DNA of 64,000 bases from Glandiceps talaboti (Eukaryota > Hemichordata > Enteropneusta > Spengelidae). The notes beneath the pieces were generated by a model. It was given only the letters and a program-made list of their open reading frames with translations. It had not been told where the DNA came from and did not search any database. The stretch covers positions 15,003,322-15,067,321 of the forward strand of contig NC_135570.1 in NCBI RefSeq assembly GCF_964340395.1. The letters are read 5' to 3'. Shown here piece after piece: positions 48,701-63,700 of this stretch. Positions within the stretch are counted from its first letter, which is position 1. Each line of letters starts with the position of its first letter. Both the position numbers and the translations under genes were made by a program.

Positions 48701-51700
48701 GTAATCGTCATCGACATTTAAGGTAGATTGTGCCACCGTGGCTAGTAATCAAAATTCTTAAAACCTCTCCAAACTCTGCAATATGGAAGCTTGCTTCTAG
48801 TCCTTTTGATATAAGTTTAGGGGTTCACCTTTTCCTTTTCACGGAAGTCGACAATCGTTTGCTTATTTTCTCTAGTGTTAACACTGTATTCGGCGGCCAT
48901 ATTGGATTCTGAAATCTAGTAACGTTTTGACTTCTATTGACTGGTGACCCCTGATTTTTTCATGATTTTAACAGCAAATGTGTTGGAGTTGTCATTAACA
49001 TAGCATTATTGTGTTTTTGCCCGTAGATCTTGAAGCACCCTCTGTGGAGGAGTGTCCCCTTGATATGACAAAGAATACTGAAAACGGGAAGAGTTATCGT
49101 CACGTGACCTGGGCTGAGCCAGAGGTTTCTGACAATTCCAATTCTGATGTGGACATGAGGGCAAATGCAACTTCTGGTGACGCCTTTGATATTGGGATTC
49201 ATACAGTGGCATACTCCTTTACAGATTCCTCTGGAAATGTGGCATTTTGTTTTTTTATTGTCAGAATTAAAGGTAATTACAGAAATTCAAACAGACATGT
49301 TTGTTGGTTCCCCCACCTCCACGGACACACAGACAGAAGTGAGAAGTGCCCTCCTTACAAATCAATACTGGTCGAAACTGGTCTTCAAACTTTCAAATTT
49401 CTATCAACAACACCTGAAATGATTACTGTGGTCCAGGAATTTAGAAATCAAACCAAAAATGCGGAAATGATAATTTGTAAACCACCGAATTTATTCGTGA
49501 AAGATCTCAGTATTTATTCTTTGATATTTGTTTATTTTATCTAGACATAGAAGCACCCTACTTCACCGATTGCCCCTCGAGTACATCAACTGAACCTGAT
49601 GACGGTGATAATACTGCCATTATCACATGGATACCACCTACACCTGAAGACAACTCTGGACAATTATCTTCAGTTGAATCTAACTACAGCCCTGGACATG
49701 CTTTTCCACTTGGCTCATCGACTGTACTGTATATAGCCACTGATCACTCGGGCAACATGGGAGAATGCAGTTTTGACGTGATTGTGGCTGGTAATAAGTA
49801 AACACACTCACACTTTGATCAGTTTCACCAATGTTCAATACACAAGAGGAAATAATGGCTTTTGCTTGGTCGTTAGAAGTTCATATCCTTTGCGTGTAAT
49901 TAACAAATAATCATCAGTTCACTGGCAATCATAAAGTGTTCTCAATGATAACTGTATTTTTCATGATTTGAACTACAAATTGGTTGGAGTTTCTCGGAAA
50001 AAGTCTTAGAAAGTGTTTATTTCCAAGGTTCGTTCTATGTTAAGACTTATAACTGGTGAACTTTCCTTTGGTCATGTAGATACTGAACCACCAGTGTTTG
50101 AGAACTGTCCAGCTAGTAAACAGATTAATACTGATATCGGACAACCAACAGGGTTCGCTACCTGGGTTGAACCAACAATACTGGATAATTCTGGTGATGT
50201 TCCTATAATTACCTCAACTATTAGTCCTGGCCTTTCACTGCCAATCGGAATAAACCCCGTACAGTATACGGCTACTGATGGAGCTGGCAATGTAGCAACG
50301 TGTCAGTTTGATATCGTTGTTTCAGGTAAAAAAAAACACTACGCAATATTTTTGGTGGAACAGTTTGTCGTTTGTCGTTCGTCATTCATCTCCGATGAAT
50401 GAAATGAAAACCTCCTTGTGCATCGAACCAACTTTTCAAAGCACTGCCCAGGCTAAATTATTCATGTATTTGTGATAAATATGATATGACTATAACATAT
50501 TTCTGTCAGCATATTTAAATGAGTTACTAGAAAGATGTCTCATAGCTTGGAACAGGGGATACGTGGGTCCAAGATTAGAGGTAAAAGATGAAACAAAATA
50601 ATGCGAATGAGACAGTCGCGAAAAATTCTATTCTGGTTTTAGATTTAATTTTCCGATGGTAGAAACCCTAACATGCGTAAAATTAATTTATGACATTATT
50701 TTCAGACCGCCTTCATTGATTGACTTAAATGCAACATAAATTTGCATACAGTGGGTACTAGTATTTTTCTATTTGCCATCAGGCACTAGTACAAGTCCTA
50801 GCATTAGCCAAAAGGGGTTTGAAGTTGCCCAATAAAAGGAAAAAAGATTTTGCACTCGCCAAGAAAGAGAGGTTTTTGAAATGATGTTTCAGACCTTTGA
50901 GATGAAAGTGATACAATTAACACTCGCACAGATTTGAGAAAAATCTGACTTGGATCTATGTTCGCTTGTCAGAATATTATATATTGGAGCTCGAGGGAAT
51001 GATAGTCAAATGTATGAAATGCGAGAGTGTGATGTGTTATAAAATATTGCCTAGCTACATTCAGGTAATATAAGATGTCATGTTAGACCTCCAGCTAGTG
51101 TGTAACAGATATTTCCCCAGCCAAGAAAATAGTTGCAATATAACAGCCCTCTGGGTAATAGACATCTCCTACTCAGTACCCTCATAGCCAGACAATAAAT
51201 GTTAGATAGTGCCTGGATGGATACAGGGGATATTTTGTATTCATATGAATGTGACACGTATGTTAATAACCTCTTGTTACTATTTGCAGACAATGAGGCA
51301 CCACACATATCTGGTTGTCCAGGAGAGATGAACACAGTCACATCTCCAGCTAGTGCAGCAATAAGTGTGACTTGGGATGAGCCTGTTGCCTCTGATAATT
51401 CTGGTTTGCCTGTTAGCATGATGTCATCACACCAACCTGGTGATTTGTTTGATATAGGAGTAACCGTGATCATCTATACATTTACTGACGTATTTGGCCA
51501 TAATAGTTCATGCCAGTTTGTGGTCACAGTTCAAGGCAAGTGAATTAATTTGATATCAAAGTGTAGACACCTACAGGGACTATGAGGCAAATAGTAAGCA
51601 AATATGTAAATGACTCCTTATAGTGGACATGGTCCATATCTTAGCATTTTCCTGCATTAATCTTGCTTGAATAATTATAATTTGAAAAATTATACTGTCT

Positions 51701-54700
51701 TGTAAGTGATGGAGTGTGCATTCACTCAAGAAGCGCCTCTCTTAGGGAGTAGTATACTACCTGAACTACGTTTATCATCTTCTGTGGATAAATTCAAGGA
51801 GGACATCAATACACGTCCATTTACAAGAGCTTTTTAACATTTATATCAATCCACTGTTGTGCCTGTTCAGTGTGAGAACATTGCGACATAATGGATTTTA
51901 GCACTTTTCAGATTCTTAGATTTATACTTCTAGCTTATTAATATAACCAAAACTGTTTTTTTTTCTCTCTGTTACTACAGACAAGCAAGCCCCCATCATT
52001 GAAGGTTGCCCCGAAGATTTCACAGTTCCAACAGAAAGAAATCAAAGCTACGCAATCGTTACTTGGACAGAACCAACCACAACAGACAACTCGGGACAAC
52101 AAATTGATATTACAGCAAATCACAGTCCAGGAGAAATGTTAGAGATAGGGGAATACAATGTGTTGTATCCTGCAACTGATTCATACAATAACACTGCATA
52201 TTGTGCTTTCAAAATTACAGTTTTAGGTATGAATTGTAACCTTATATATTATATTATCATCAAGAAGACTAAATTATTACGATACTTGAATAGTCTATCT
52301 TCAAATATTACTTGTTGTGTATTCTTGCAACATTTTGGCTTTGTACGTTGGTTATCAACTTGTCACTCATTGTACTTTTATAAGGTCACTTTCGACTGAT
52401 GGTTTTTCTCGTACTTCGCATTACAGAATCAAGCCATTAGCTAAGGAAGTGGGGTTTCTTATCTTTCTTATCACTGAATAATGTCTGTTGGCAATATTTA
52501 CAAATGTGATGAAGCACTGTTACATAACGCATTAGGCAAAACTAAGCTCAATATCTAAGTGTGAAGCCCCTAATGTCATATCAGTTGTTATCAGTTTTAC
52601 TGACCCATTATCAGTGACATTGCAAATAGCTTTAGAGATGCAAACAATTTTTATGACACCTGACTTGCTGACTCACCATGTCAGGAAAGTCTCACTTGAA
52701 CCGCTAATGCAAAAATCCATAATGGTGATCGCGTCCTCATTTTAATATGTAGCATTTTCTTTAATTTTTGCTATATTATACTCCCGGAATAACATATCAT
52801 TATAACTATTGTTATAACATCCAGAAAGTAAAGAATTGGGATGGAGTAGGATACACGGTACAACTGCTGACACCAGACCGTGGACGAACGGAACCTGTTA
52901 CAAACAGGAAAAGTAAACAACTGAATTGGATTAATAACAGATGACTCAACATGTTGGAAGTACAGAGACTTGTATTACTCACCATGGTTTCATAAGAACA
53001 GTTATGTGGCCTCTTTATGTGTACATCAAAATGCTAGTGGAACTGGAAATTTGTTTGTGAACTGAAACTATTATGCAAAGAGGCCATAAAACTGTTCTTA
53101 TCAAATGATGGAATGTAATACAAGTCTCTGTACTTCAAGCATGCTGTGTCAAGTGTTATCATTTGTTTACTTTCCCTGTTTGTAACAGGTTCTGTTTGTC
53201 CACGGTTTGATGTCAGCAGCTGTATATAAAGCAATTGGAATCTCATTTGCTGTTGCTTTTTTGCATTAATGCAAAATTTGCAAACTATTAATTTGGCACC
53301 AGTAACTCAAGAGACAGTATGAACAAATTATATAGAAAGCCATACAGTGATTAATACCGATACTTACCGGTATATCATTTAGAGGACAATGAAATAATCA
53401 GAAACACAATTGCATAGTAATGTAATATTTTACTTTACAGACGATGAAATACCAATCCTGGAATGTTCAAGTGCCATTACCCGGGATGCTGACCCAGGCC
53501 TGCCAACTGTAGTTATTATGTGGGATGAACCACATGTCACAGATAATAGTGGCCAGTCACTGGAAATAACTTGTGACGTTGAATCAAGTTCAATATTCGC
53601 CATCGGCACAGTGGAAGTGACGTGTATAGCGCGAGATGGGGCAAACAACGAAGGCGTATGCAAGTTTAGTGTGTCTGTTCTCGGTGAGAAGCTTTCATTA
53701 TCAACTGTATTAATCCAATAAAAGCTACCTGGTAATCAATTGACCATTTTTTTCCAACTCGGTGGTGAATATACTCCTTGCAATGTGAGAACTTGTTAAA
53801 ACAACTAAACACAGGAATATTAAACATTTTGCTGATGAAATTTTAAAACATCAACATGTATATTATTTCTGTCCCACTTTTTTTCATAAAGTCTAGTTTT
53901 CTCAATTTGTATGTACGGGTTTATAAAAATATATGTCTTGTTTAAACAATTAACTAACTTAATAAGTTAAAATAATCCTGAGAGAAATAACTTAATATAC
54001 TATATTAATTTCAGATAGAGAAATGCCAGTTGTACAGAACTGTTTGAACAATTTGACAAAAACGGCGAGACCAGAAGAATCAAATGCACTTGTCACGTGG
54101 CCAGAACCCAATGCTAGAGATAACTCTGGTGTGATTGATGATGTAGCCAGTTTACGAAGTCCAGCTACACTTGATATTGGTATTCATACTGCTTCATACA
54201 CATTCACAGACGGGTCAGGTAACACAGCAGAGTGTCAAATCGTGATTGAGGTAAAAGGTAAGAGTATTTTCGATGTTTAGTTTTATGTATGATGTAATGT
54301 ATTTTTATACATTTCATGTGTAATTTAACTTATGTACTAAACACACACTCTCTATGCTTTACAAATCGCAAATCAACCTTCAAGGTATAATGTCCAAGAA
54401 CTGTTTAATTTTACAAAGTTGACAAAAGAAAGTTCATTTACAGCATAGACAGTAGAAGGGATTCCCCACTGTCTATGTTTACACGTATAGAAGATAAACC
54501 TGTAAATTGCAATTAAACACCAGTTCCATGGATATCTTAATTGCACAAATAATACGTTCGGTGCCTCTTGTAGCATAATATCTAGCATGGGTGAAGTTCC
54601 CTGAAAACGATGAGTAACCTGAACTGTAATTATTCGATCGACACAGTTGTTAACATTGAAATATGCCTATTTGGTGTTTTGTATACCTTAAAAAGAATTC

Positions 54701-57700
54701 ATTTAACAAAAACGTTTCCAACACTTGTATATTTTAAAAGTTTGCAGTAAACTCTTTCTCGCATATCATTTATTTTTAGATTTTGACGAATGTGAATATT
54801 TCAATGAACCATGTAACCATACATGTTTTAATATCCCTGGAAGTTACAAATGTGATTGTGATATTGGATATATGTTGTCTACCATTGACTATTCATCGTG
54901 TATAGGTATGTTAAGTTACTTCACCGTCAAGTCGTGGATAACAAGAATGTTTATCCATCTTTTGTAATACATTTGTAAAAAAAGTGTTTCATGCTTGAAA
55001 CCTTTAGCAGGAAACAATGAGTCCATCATGACTTTGTTCTCCAATTAAACCTTCAGTTCCGTCTGATCTATGTTGGGGTTTTATTTTCTTAGAAAATGTG
55101 ATAAATGTTATACATGATAATCTTCAAGTTTTGGTAATCTCTTTCAAAACTTGCATTTTACAATTGAAAATACTGCAAAACAATAATTATTATCCACGGT
55201 TTTTGAAACGTATTTTTATAAGGAAAATATCAAAACAGTTTAAAAAAATGAAAACCCAAAATAAATCAGGTGTGTATCTCAATTCTCATAATGATCTTGG
55301 CCATGATTCCTTTCTGTAAACCTCTTTTAAGCTACCTATGCTAATTGACTGTGCTAAATTGTAATGTTGAGAATTTAAAGAAAGATTAAAATGTACAAGG
55401 GTAGGAAGATTGATATGGTGCAACTTCAAGTATATCTTTGACAAATACTCAAGTTCGGCGACGTTAGCCTAACTGCGTAAGAATGCAAGTTAGTAATTTT
55501 GAACAGGACCCTGGAATGTACCTGCCTAGCTATCTGTATGTATATATACTTGGCCTGACCGATTTCTGCTTTTGGTCCCCTTTAAAACACATCAATTCAA
55601 AGATACCGTTATTTACACTTCCGTTGTTTGGATTTACCAATAATGGCAAAGGGTTATATAGTATGAATGTTCTTTCTACAGATATTGACGAATGCATGGC
55701 CAGTGATGGCAATGTACCATGTGATCAGAATTGTACAAACACACCTGGTAGTTTTGAATGCAGTTGTAACGATGGCTATGAAATAGCAGAGGATGGCAAT
55801 ACCTGTACAGGTCAGTAGAATTAAACAGTTAATGTGTATTGAGTAAAGATTTCTGTAGGTAGCTCTTTGAGGTTCGCTCTGAAATGTCATATGTGTTAAT
55901 TCAAGCCTTAGACTAGCACATGCTAGTGAATATACCATAAATACGAAGACTGGTTGTGCCTTCGGAGAACCTTCACTATAAACTAGTGAATAGGACCAAG
56001 AATTGGTCAGGTCCTCTACAAAACTGAAACAAAATGTCCTCCATAGACACTGGAAAGACAAGAACTAGACTTCGAACATCAAATGAAATCCTCATGCCAA
56101 CTTGGTTTGAATCTAACTGTTATGTTACAACTTTGATAATGCTGGATGTGAAAAAACATCAATACTAACTTACACTCGTGACTTTCCCATGCAATGGCAT
56201 GAAGAACCACAGACAACAGACACTGTTTTCTCAAAGAAGTTAATCAATGTGATATGTAAATTCGTATCCTTTGATACCAATGTCTGTTGGCACATCTAAC
56301 CCTAGATACTTAATCCGAAACTCGCAAAATTGTGTCGCAATTATTGAGAATGGTTGATTTTGCAGCATCAATAATATCTTGTATTATGGATATGATATGC
56401 AAATTGTGAGTTAATGTTTTGTTAAGTACTGAAAATAACTATTTACCTGTTTGTGTACATAGTCTATCTTCTGTTATTACATGCTGGGCCACAACAACAT
56501 CAAATGTACGACATTAAGAAATCTAAACAGCAAAATATCGCTATAACTGTCACTGAACTACTGTGTATTTATTGATGATAACCAAGTGTTATTGTTGAAC
56601 TGATGGATGAGGACAATAACTTTCACCTTATGAATTTTTTTAACTAGATATAGAAGCTCCGTATTTCACCGATTGTCCCTCGAGTACATCAACTGAAACC
56701 GATGATGGTAGTAACACTGCTATTATCACATGGATACCCCCTATACCTGAAGACAACTCTGGACAATTATTTTCAGTTGAATCTAACTACAGCCCTGGAC
56801 ATGCTTTTCCACTTGGCTCATCGACTGTACTGTATATAGCCACTGATCACTCAGGCAACATGGGAGAATGTAGTTTTGATGTCATTGTGGCTGGTAAGTG
56901 AAGTTGTGTTCAGCGTAAGTGTTTTGGTTTCACTGATACTAGCCCCGTCAGGCTATAGTAGTGCTGGTGATTTAATACTTAAAGAAAGGATGTATACTAG
57001 TCAAATACTTGGTAACCATAGTGATATTTTAATTATCCGAGTGACTTTTATAGTATGTCTTTGATTTCAGTAGTTTTTTTGTTACTCATGGTTTCAACAT
57101 TCAATGTTACCAATATTTCACTCCAAACGTTAACAGCAATTTAAGTAATTTCAAAGTCAATATGCAACATGTATAGTGATCATGCTACAATGATTTGAAT
57201 CAATTATATAAGAAAACGTTTAGGAACATTGCTAGTGTCAAACGTAAATATTGCAGGATGATGACATTGTATTCAAACCAATCTAATTTATAAGTTAACT
57301 ATAGCATTTAGAATTTAGAATTCATTTATAACGCAAACATAGACCACTTTGCCACCTGTAAGTGTACATTTTCACAGTCACTTAATTACTGGTAATGGGC
57401 ATATACGTTATTTTTCGTATTTAAAAAGTAATCTAAGAATAATTGAGATGGACAATCTCACAGTGCTACCATTGTTGAATTTTGGCGCTTACCCTTAGGT
57501 TGACGGCGATGAAATTCTTTACTCATGTGCAGTATTCCATCTCGACCTTTTTGGCAGGTGGTGGCTATCTTTGATATCTGATTTAATATTCAATTAAAAT
57601 CGCAAATAGTTGACTCTGGTTTAATCTTTTGATGAGAAATATTTCATTTTGGTCGTGACAGAAAAAAGGTTGATGTTTATCATAGTTTTTTTTCAACGAC

Positions 57701-60700
57701 CCTTCATGTTCAAGATATCATGTAACCCTTTTGTGTGACTCCATTCTAAGTTTTGTAATCATTGAACTTTCTTTTCCTCGTGGTAGATACTGAACCACCA
57801 GTGTTTGAGAACTGTCCAGCTAGTAAGCAGATTAATACTGATATCGGACAACCAACAGGGTTTGCTACCTGGATTGAACCAACAATACTGGATAATTCTG
57901 GTGATGTTCCTATAATTGCCACAAATATTAGTCCTGGTCTTTCTCTGCCAATCGGAATAAACCCTGTACAGTATACAGCTACTGATGGATCTGGCAATGT
58001 AGTCACGTGCTATTTTGATATCACTATTTCTGGTAAGAAACTATTAACATTTTATTGTTGCTCTTCCAAAAGCATAATCAGCTCTTAGGACCAATCTTAA
58101 TTGTATGATGGTATTTGTCATTGTATGTTGGTGTATTCATTCATTTAGTGCAAACTTCTTGAAAGCAGCTTGCTCAGGTAAGAAAGTAGATGAAGATTCA
58201 AGCAGATTTTGTAGTGAAGTACCACTGATTTATGAGTGTAACATTCTAAACTCTTGATGAACTGAATTGTCCATTCACAAACTACTGGTTATGCATCTAG
58301 TGCGGTTGCACTGTTATCATTAATATTCCTTTGGAGGAGAAACACTTGAGAGCTCGGAAGATACCAACTAGATACAATATGCCAGTCGCTCGATAGATGA
58401 TTCCCTGATTAGTAACCCTCCATTTGTCCATGGAGAGCCCAAAATGATAAAATGATAAGGCTTACAAGAATTTCTAATTCCTGTCATGATATATATTTGA
58501 CACTAGGACAAAATATTACAGACAGTTATACAGAATTCGTTCAAGAATACCATTTACATTCACTTCTGACTACTACAAATCTTTGATTCCACCTCTAATC
58601 TCTTAGATAATGAGGCGCCAAACATCACCGGTTGTCCTGGTGAGATAAATACAGTCACATCGCCAGCAAATGCAGCTGTTGCCGTTTCTTGGGACGAGCC
58701 TATTGCCTCTGATAATTCTGGTTTAGATGTCCGAATAACCTCATCCCATACACCCGGTGATTTATTTCATATCGGCATAACAAAGGTCATTTACATATTT
58801 ACCGATATGTTTAAGAATAACGCCGCATGCCACTTTATGGTCACTGTTCAAGGTAAGTAGACAGTTAACATAAAGAATCAAACTTTCAAAGACTCAGATT
58901 ATTGCAATCATCTTTGACACATTTATACTTTGTGGATACAACGGTTACTCATGTTAAGTCTCGGACACATGAACAGTTTTTAAAGGATAACAACGAAATG
59001 AAGATTTGTAAAAGTCTTTCCCCATTGGCGATATACCGACGCAAATTCCTTTGGTAGCTGTGCTTTCTCATGTGCCGCACCACATCTTTGGAACAAATTG
59101 TTACTTGAGCTTCGACAGACACCCACAGTCAATGCTTTCAGGAAGAACCTTAAAACATACTTATACGTGAACGTTTTCAATATTTAACTGTACAGCACCT
59201 CTGAACTCTACTTCATATTGGATACAGGCACTCTATAAATTTTCTGATTGATTGATTTAGTGATGTACAAGCAACATAAATAAAAACATCAACGTATACA
59301 TATACATAATACTAGACTACCCATTAGTTGCTATTCTAACATGAAGACCTAAAGATACTCTTAACAGTTTAATATCATTTTACCATAAACACACTAGTGA
59401 CATCGAAATAGAAATAATTTATATGCAATAATACAGTCCTCCTTAACCAAGAAAATCTTTCACCTTCTTACTTCACAGATAAACACGCTCCAATCATCGA
59501 AGATTGCCCAGACGGTATAACAGTTCCAACAGAAGCAGGTAAAAGCTATGCCACTGTTACATGGGCAGGACCAACGGCAGTAGATAACTCTGGCCATACA
59601 GTACAAATGACGACAAATTACAGTCCTGGAGAAATGTTAATGATTGGGGAATACGAGGTCTTATATTCTGCCTGGGATCCATATAATAATACTGCATATT
59701 GTGCCTTCAAAGTTATCGTATCAGGTACATAGATTACTTAATCATTGATTTAACTTTTTAATTTTTACATAAAATTTTTTCCAATAGATGAAGTATATAT
59801 TAAGTGATTTATTAATATACTTTCCAATTCGTTATTCTGAATGTTCCCAGATAAGAATTCATGAATAAAACACTGAATTCAATTGTGAATCAATTTATAT
59901 AAAAGTTAGTCTTTTCAATCATGGTCATTGACCTCGGCGCCAATATCTAATAATTCCGATCAATGTAACCATAGGCAATAGTTGAAACTTATTCCTTCAT
60001 CAAATGGTTAAGAATAGTAATAATACCGTTTAATATTTTACTTTATAGATGATGAAAACCCGATTATCAACTGTTTACCTGACATTTCCCAAATTACTGA
60101 CCCTTCCTTGCCGACTGCAGTTGTCATATGGACCAATCCAAGCGCCACAGACAACAGTTTCCATACAGTGGAGGTAACTTGTGATGTTGAATCAGGTTCA
60201 GCATTTGTGATTGGTACAACTGAAGTGACGTGTATTGCACGAGATGGTGCCAACAACGAAGGCATTTGCAAGTTTAATATATCTATATTGGGTGAGGAGG
60301 TCTTTCTTTTTAACGACATGGTACATATCTATAATTATACTACACTAATACAATGTAAACTGGATGGTCTTAACAACTCAACTTGAAAGGTTACGTACGA
60401 CATTAATAGTACGACATTAATAGACCAAGTGTACATTGGGGTCACTGATAAAGATTATATAGTAAACACACTCGGCCACCATACGTCTTAAAATAGCTCT
60501 AAATCCTAACATCATATTCTCGATTTTGTTTTTGATTTTTGGAACAGTTTAATGTTAGCAACATATGATATTGGAAACTTTATTTTATAATACTCACCAA
60601 GTACCACGTGACCAGTAATCCCAATCTAGTTGTTAATGTTTTCAATGAAAGCTTCCATCTTTTTACTGATTTTAGATAATCTTCCACTTATAAACATTCT

Positions 60701-63700
60701 ACCTTGTACATACAAATCTGATGATTTAGTCATAAGACAGGGGTCTGTTCCTTGTCTGTGACCATAAGTATATGAACATGCATAACTTGTCCTGGAAAAC
60801 TGACAACACTCGTACCCACGTAGGGTAATTATAGGAATCAATGTACATTTACCTCGTTGTATTGAATATTTCAATTGTGTTATTTCAACATTACAGATAC
60901 TGAAATGCCTGTTATACACAACTGTAATGACAACTTGACTGAAATATTAAGACCAGAAGAGTCGACTGCAGTTGTTTCATGGACAGAACCTAATGCGACT
61001 GATAACTTCGGAGGCAGACTTGCTGCAAGTGTTAATCAAAGGCCTCCAGCTACTCTTAGCATTGGTATCCATACGATTTCGTACACGTTTACAGACAATT
61101 CTGGAAATACAGCACAGTGTGTTTTTACAGTCGAGGTTGAAGGTAGGGCTACTTAACACACTATCTAAATATGGCATTTGATGAATGTATTTTATTCATA
61201 TTTTTATTTTTGTCTACTGTCGTTGAATGAATATCATTTATAAAGTGCTTGAAACCAGTACACATGTTGAAAGGTATTTTAATAACTGGTAGCCAAGTAG
61301 GGTTCTTTAAAGTGTCCTTGAAAAAAGACGAGTCTTAATGTCTTTGCTGAATTTATAAAGAGAGCTAGGCAGACAGGCGTACTTTAGCAGGTAGACATGT
61401 TCTGTATTAGAGTTAACACATGAAAATCCCATTCTTTATCTACAGCTGTCACAACGTGTGACATACAACAACCCAAAGTTGCCAGGTATTTGGTTTGTTT
61501 GATACGCAAGCGAAAGCAGACGCTGGTAGCCGTCTGTTTTGAGCAACTGTTGATGGAAAAAGTACTTGAAACAACCAAAAACAGTGCTTCATCTACTAGT
61601 TTATGAATCGTCGCAGTCAGAATTATACAACCTTCTTTTATTGCTTACATACACTTTATAAACGTTTTCTGTTTTATGATGGGTGATGTTTTCGAATTTC
61701 AATTCTTGCACAGTGTATATGTAACTATATTTGTACCACTTTCTTGTAGATTTCAACGAGTGTGATATCTTGAATGGTCCGTGTAACCATACATGTTTTA
61801 ATCTCCCTGGAAGTTACAAATGTGATTGTGATATTGGATATATGTTGTCCATTGACTATTCATCGTGTATAGGTAAGAAATTTTTCCATATTCTGACTTT
61901 AATTTCAATTTTCCAAAATTAAGTTTTTTTACAATTTCTATTGTTTGGTTTTCAAAACTTTGCCATCATTGTAATCTCTACACTACATACATGATACATA
62001 TTGCATTGCCCTGGATAAAGTATTAATATTCTTGGTTGCGTCACCGTGCCTCGATAGTTGACTTATTCAATTATGCCATCGATCTCATTGACTATGTGAT
62101 GCATGTGATATATGTTAATATTCAAATGTCACAACATAAGTGAAATGGTAATAACTAAATAACTTTTGAAATATTTAATTAGATTGCTCTTAATATCAGT
62201 GATGGTTTATACAGACATTAATGATGACATGTGTTGTGATTTTGTAAACCACAGATATTGACGAGTGTTTTGCTAATAATGGAGTTGGACCATGTGACCA
62301 GATTTGTTTAAACACACCTGGTAGTTTTGAATGCAGTTGTAACGATGGCTACCAGGACACACAAGGTGGCAATAACTGTACAGGTTTGTTTTGATTTACA
62401 AATTTACATGCTTGAATAACTATATACCAATCTCATTAGGCAAAATAAAAAATGTGTGTTTTTGATAACCCAACTGACCCTATTTTAAGCTGCCGACCCT
62501 AAATATTTTTAAATATTTAAAACAAAATGATAAGAAAAAAATATGATAAAATAAAATAAAATCCTGACCTACCCTACTACCATGTTAGCGAAAACACAAT
62601 TATTTTTTGTCACCTTCTATAGTTCACTTGTTTATGCCAAGACTTTGCTGGAGTAAGGTCCAGGTAGATGTCCTTTTACTGGAACGCTGTCAAAAAGAAA
62701 CCTTGGATTTCGACAGACACAAAGAATCATTACTTCTTGCCAAGTAGATTTCTATAACTATAAGAACAGTACTACTTTATGTTGAAGTAGGAATCAGTGA
62801 AAATATTGTCGGTGACATTCTCGCAAACCAGAGCTGTTATTTCTTCTGCTACACTTCAAAATAATGAGAGTTCTTACAGCATGTTTCGACGGTGCCGTAA
62901 AAAAAGGCCGTGGTTTGCGACGATGGTCAGTGACAAATCATATTCAAGTTAACCTGCACTATGAAATATATCTGACTTTTTCATTCTAGATGTTGATATA
63001 CCAGTGGTTATAGAGTGTCCTGATGATGTTGCTGTGTCCATTTATGACAACACCACAGTGAAAAGCATAACTTGGAATAAACCTGTAGCTATTGACAACT
63101 CGAATGGTCCATTGTCTGTGGAGTCAAATTACAAACCTGGGGATAAATTTGAACTTGGAATTACTGAAGTGACATATATATTCACAGATGAAACCGGGAA
63201 CATCGCTTTATGTTCCTTTGACGTCATTCTACTTGGTATGTTAATATAACCATGGTGATCCCATCCTGGTACAACGCACATCGCATGATGAATGCATTAT
63301 TACCACACCAATGTATTAACAGTTGAAAATAATGAAAGCAAGCATAAAAAATGTTCAGATGTGGTACAGAAGTTAAAGATGAAATTCGAACCTACAAAGA
63401 CATTTAATGCTAGATATCTTGATTCATATGAGTTGTTTAGTTGAATATTGGCCAGAGTAAATTTTGCATATTGCCCATTATTGAAGCAAATAATGTTTTC
63501 ATTAAATGTATTATCTAGATGTACTATATGATGATGAAAACATATCCTATTGTCATGGTTACATACTGAACAATTTTCCTTAACAATATTACTTGCTTTA
63601 TTCGTCTTTCTTGTTGCTTTCCAGACAAAAGTCCTCCTGTGGTTACATCCTGCCCAGCTGACATCACTGTAATTGCCAGCCCAGGAAGTACTAACTCAGC

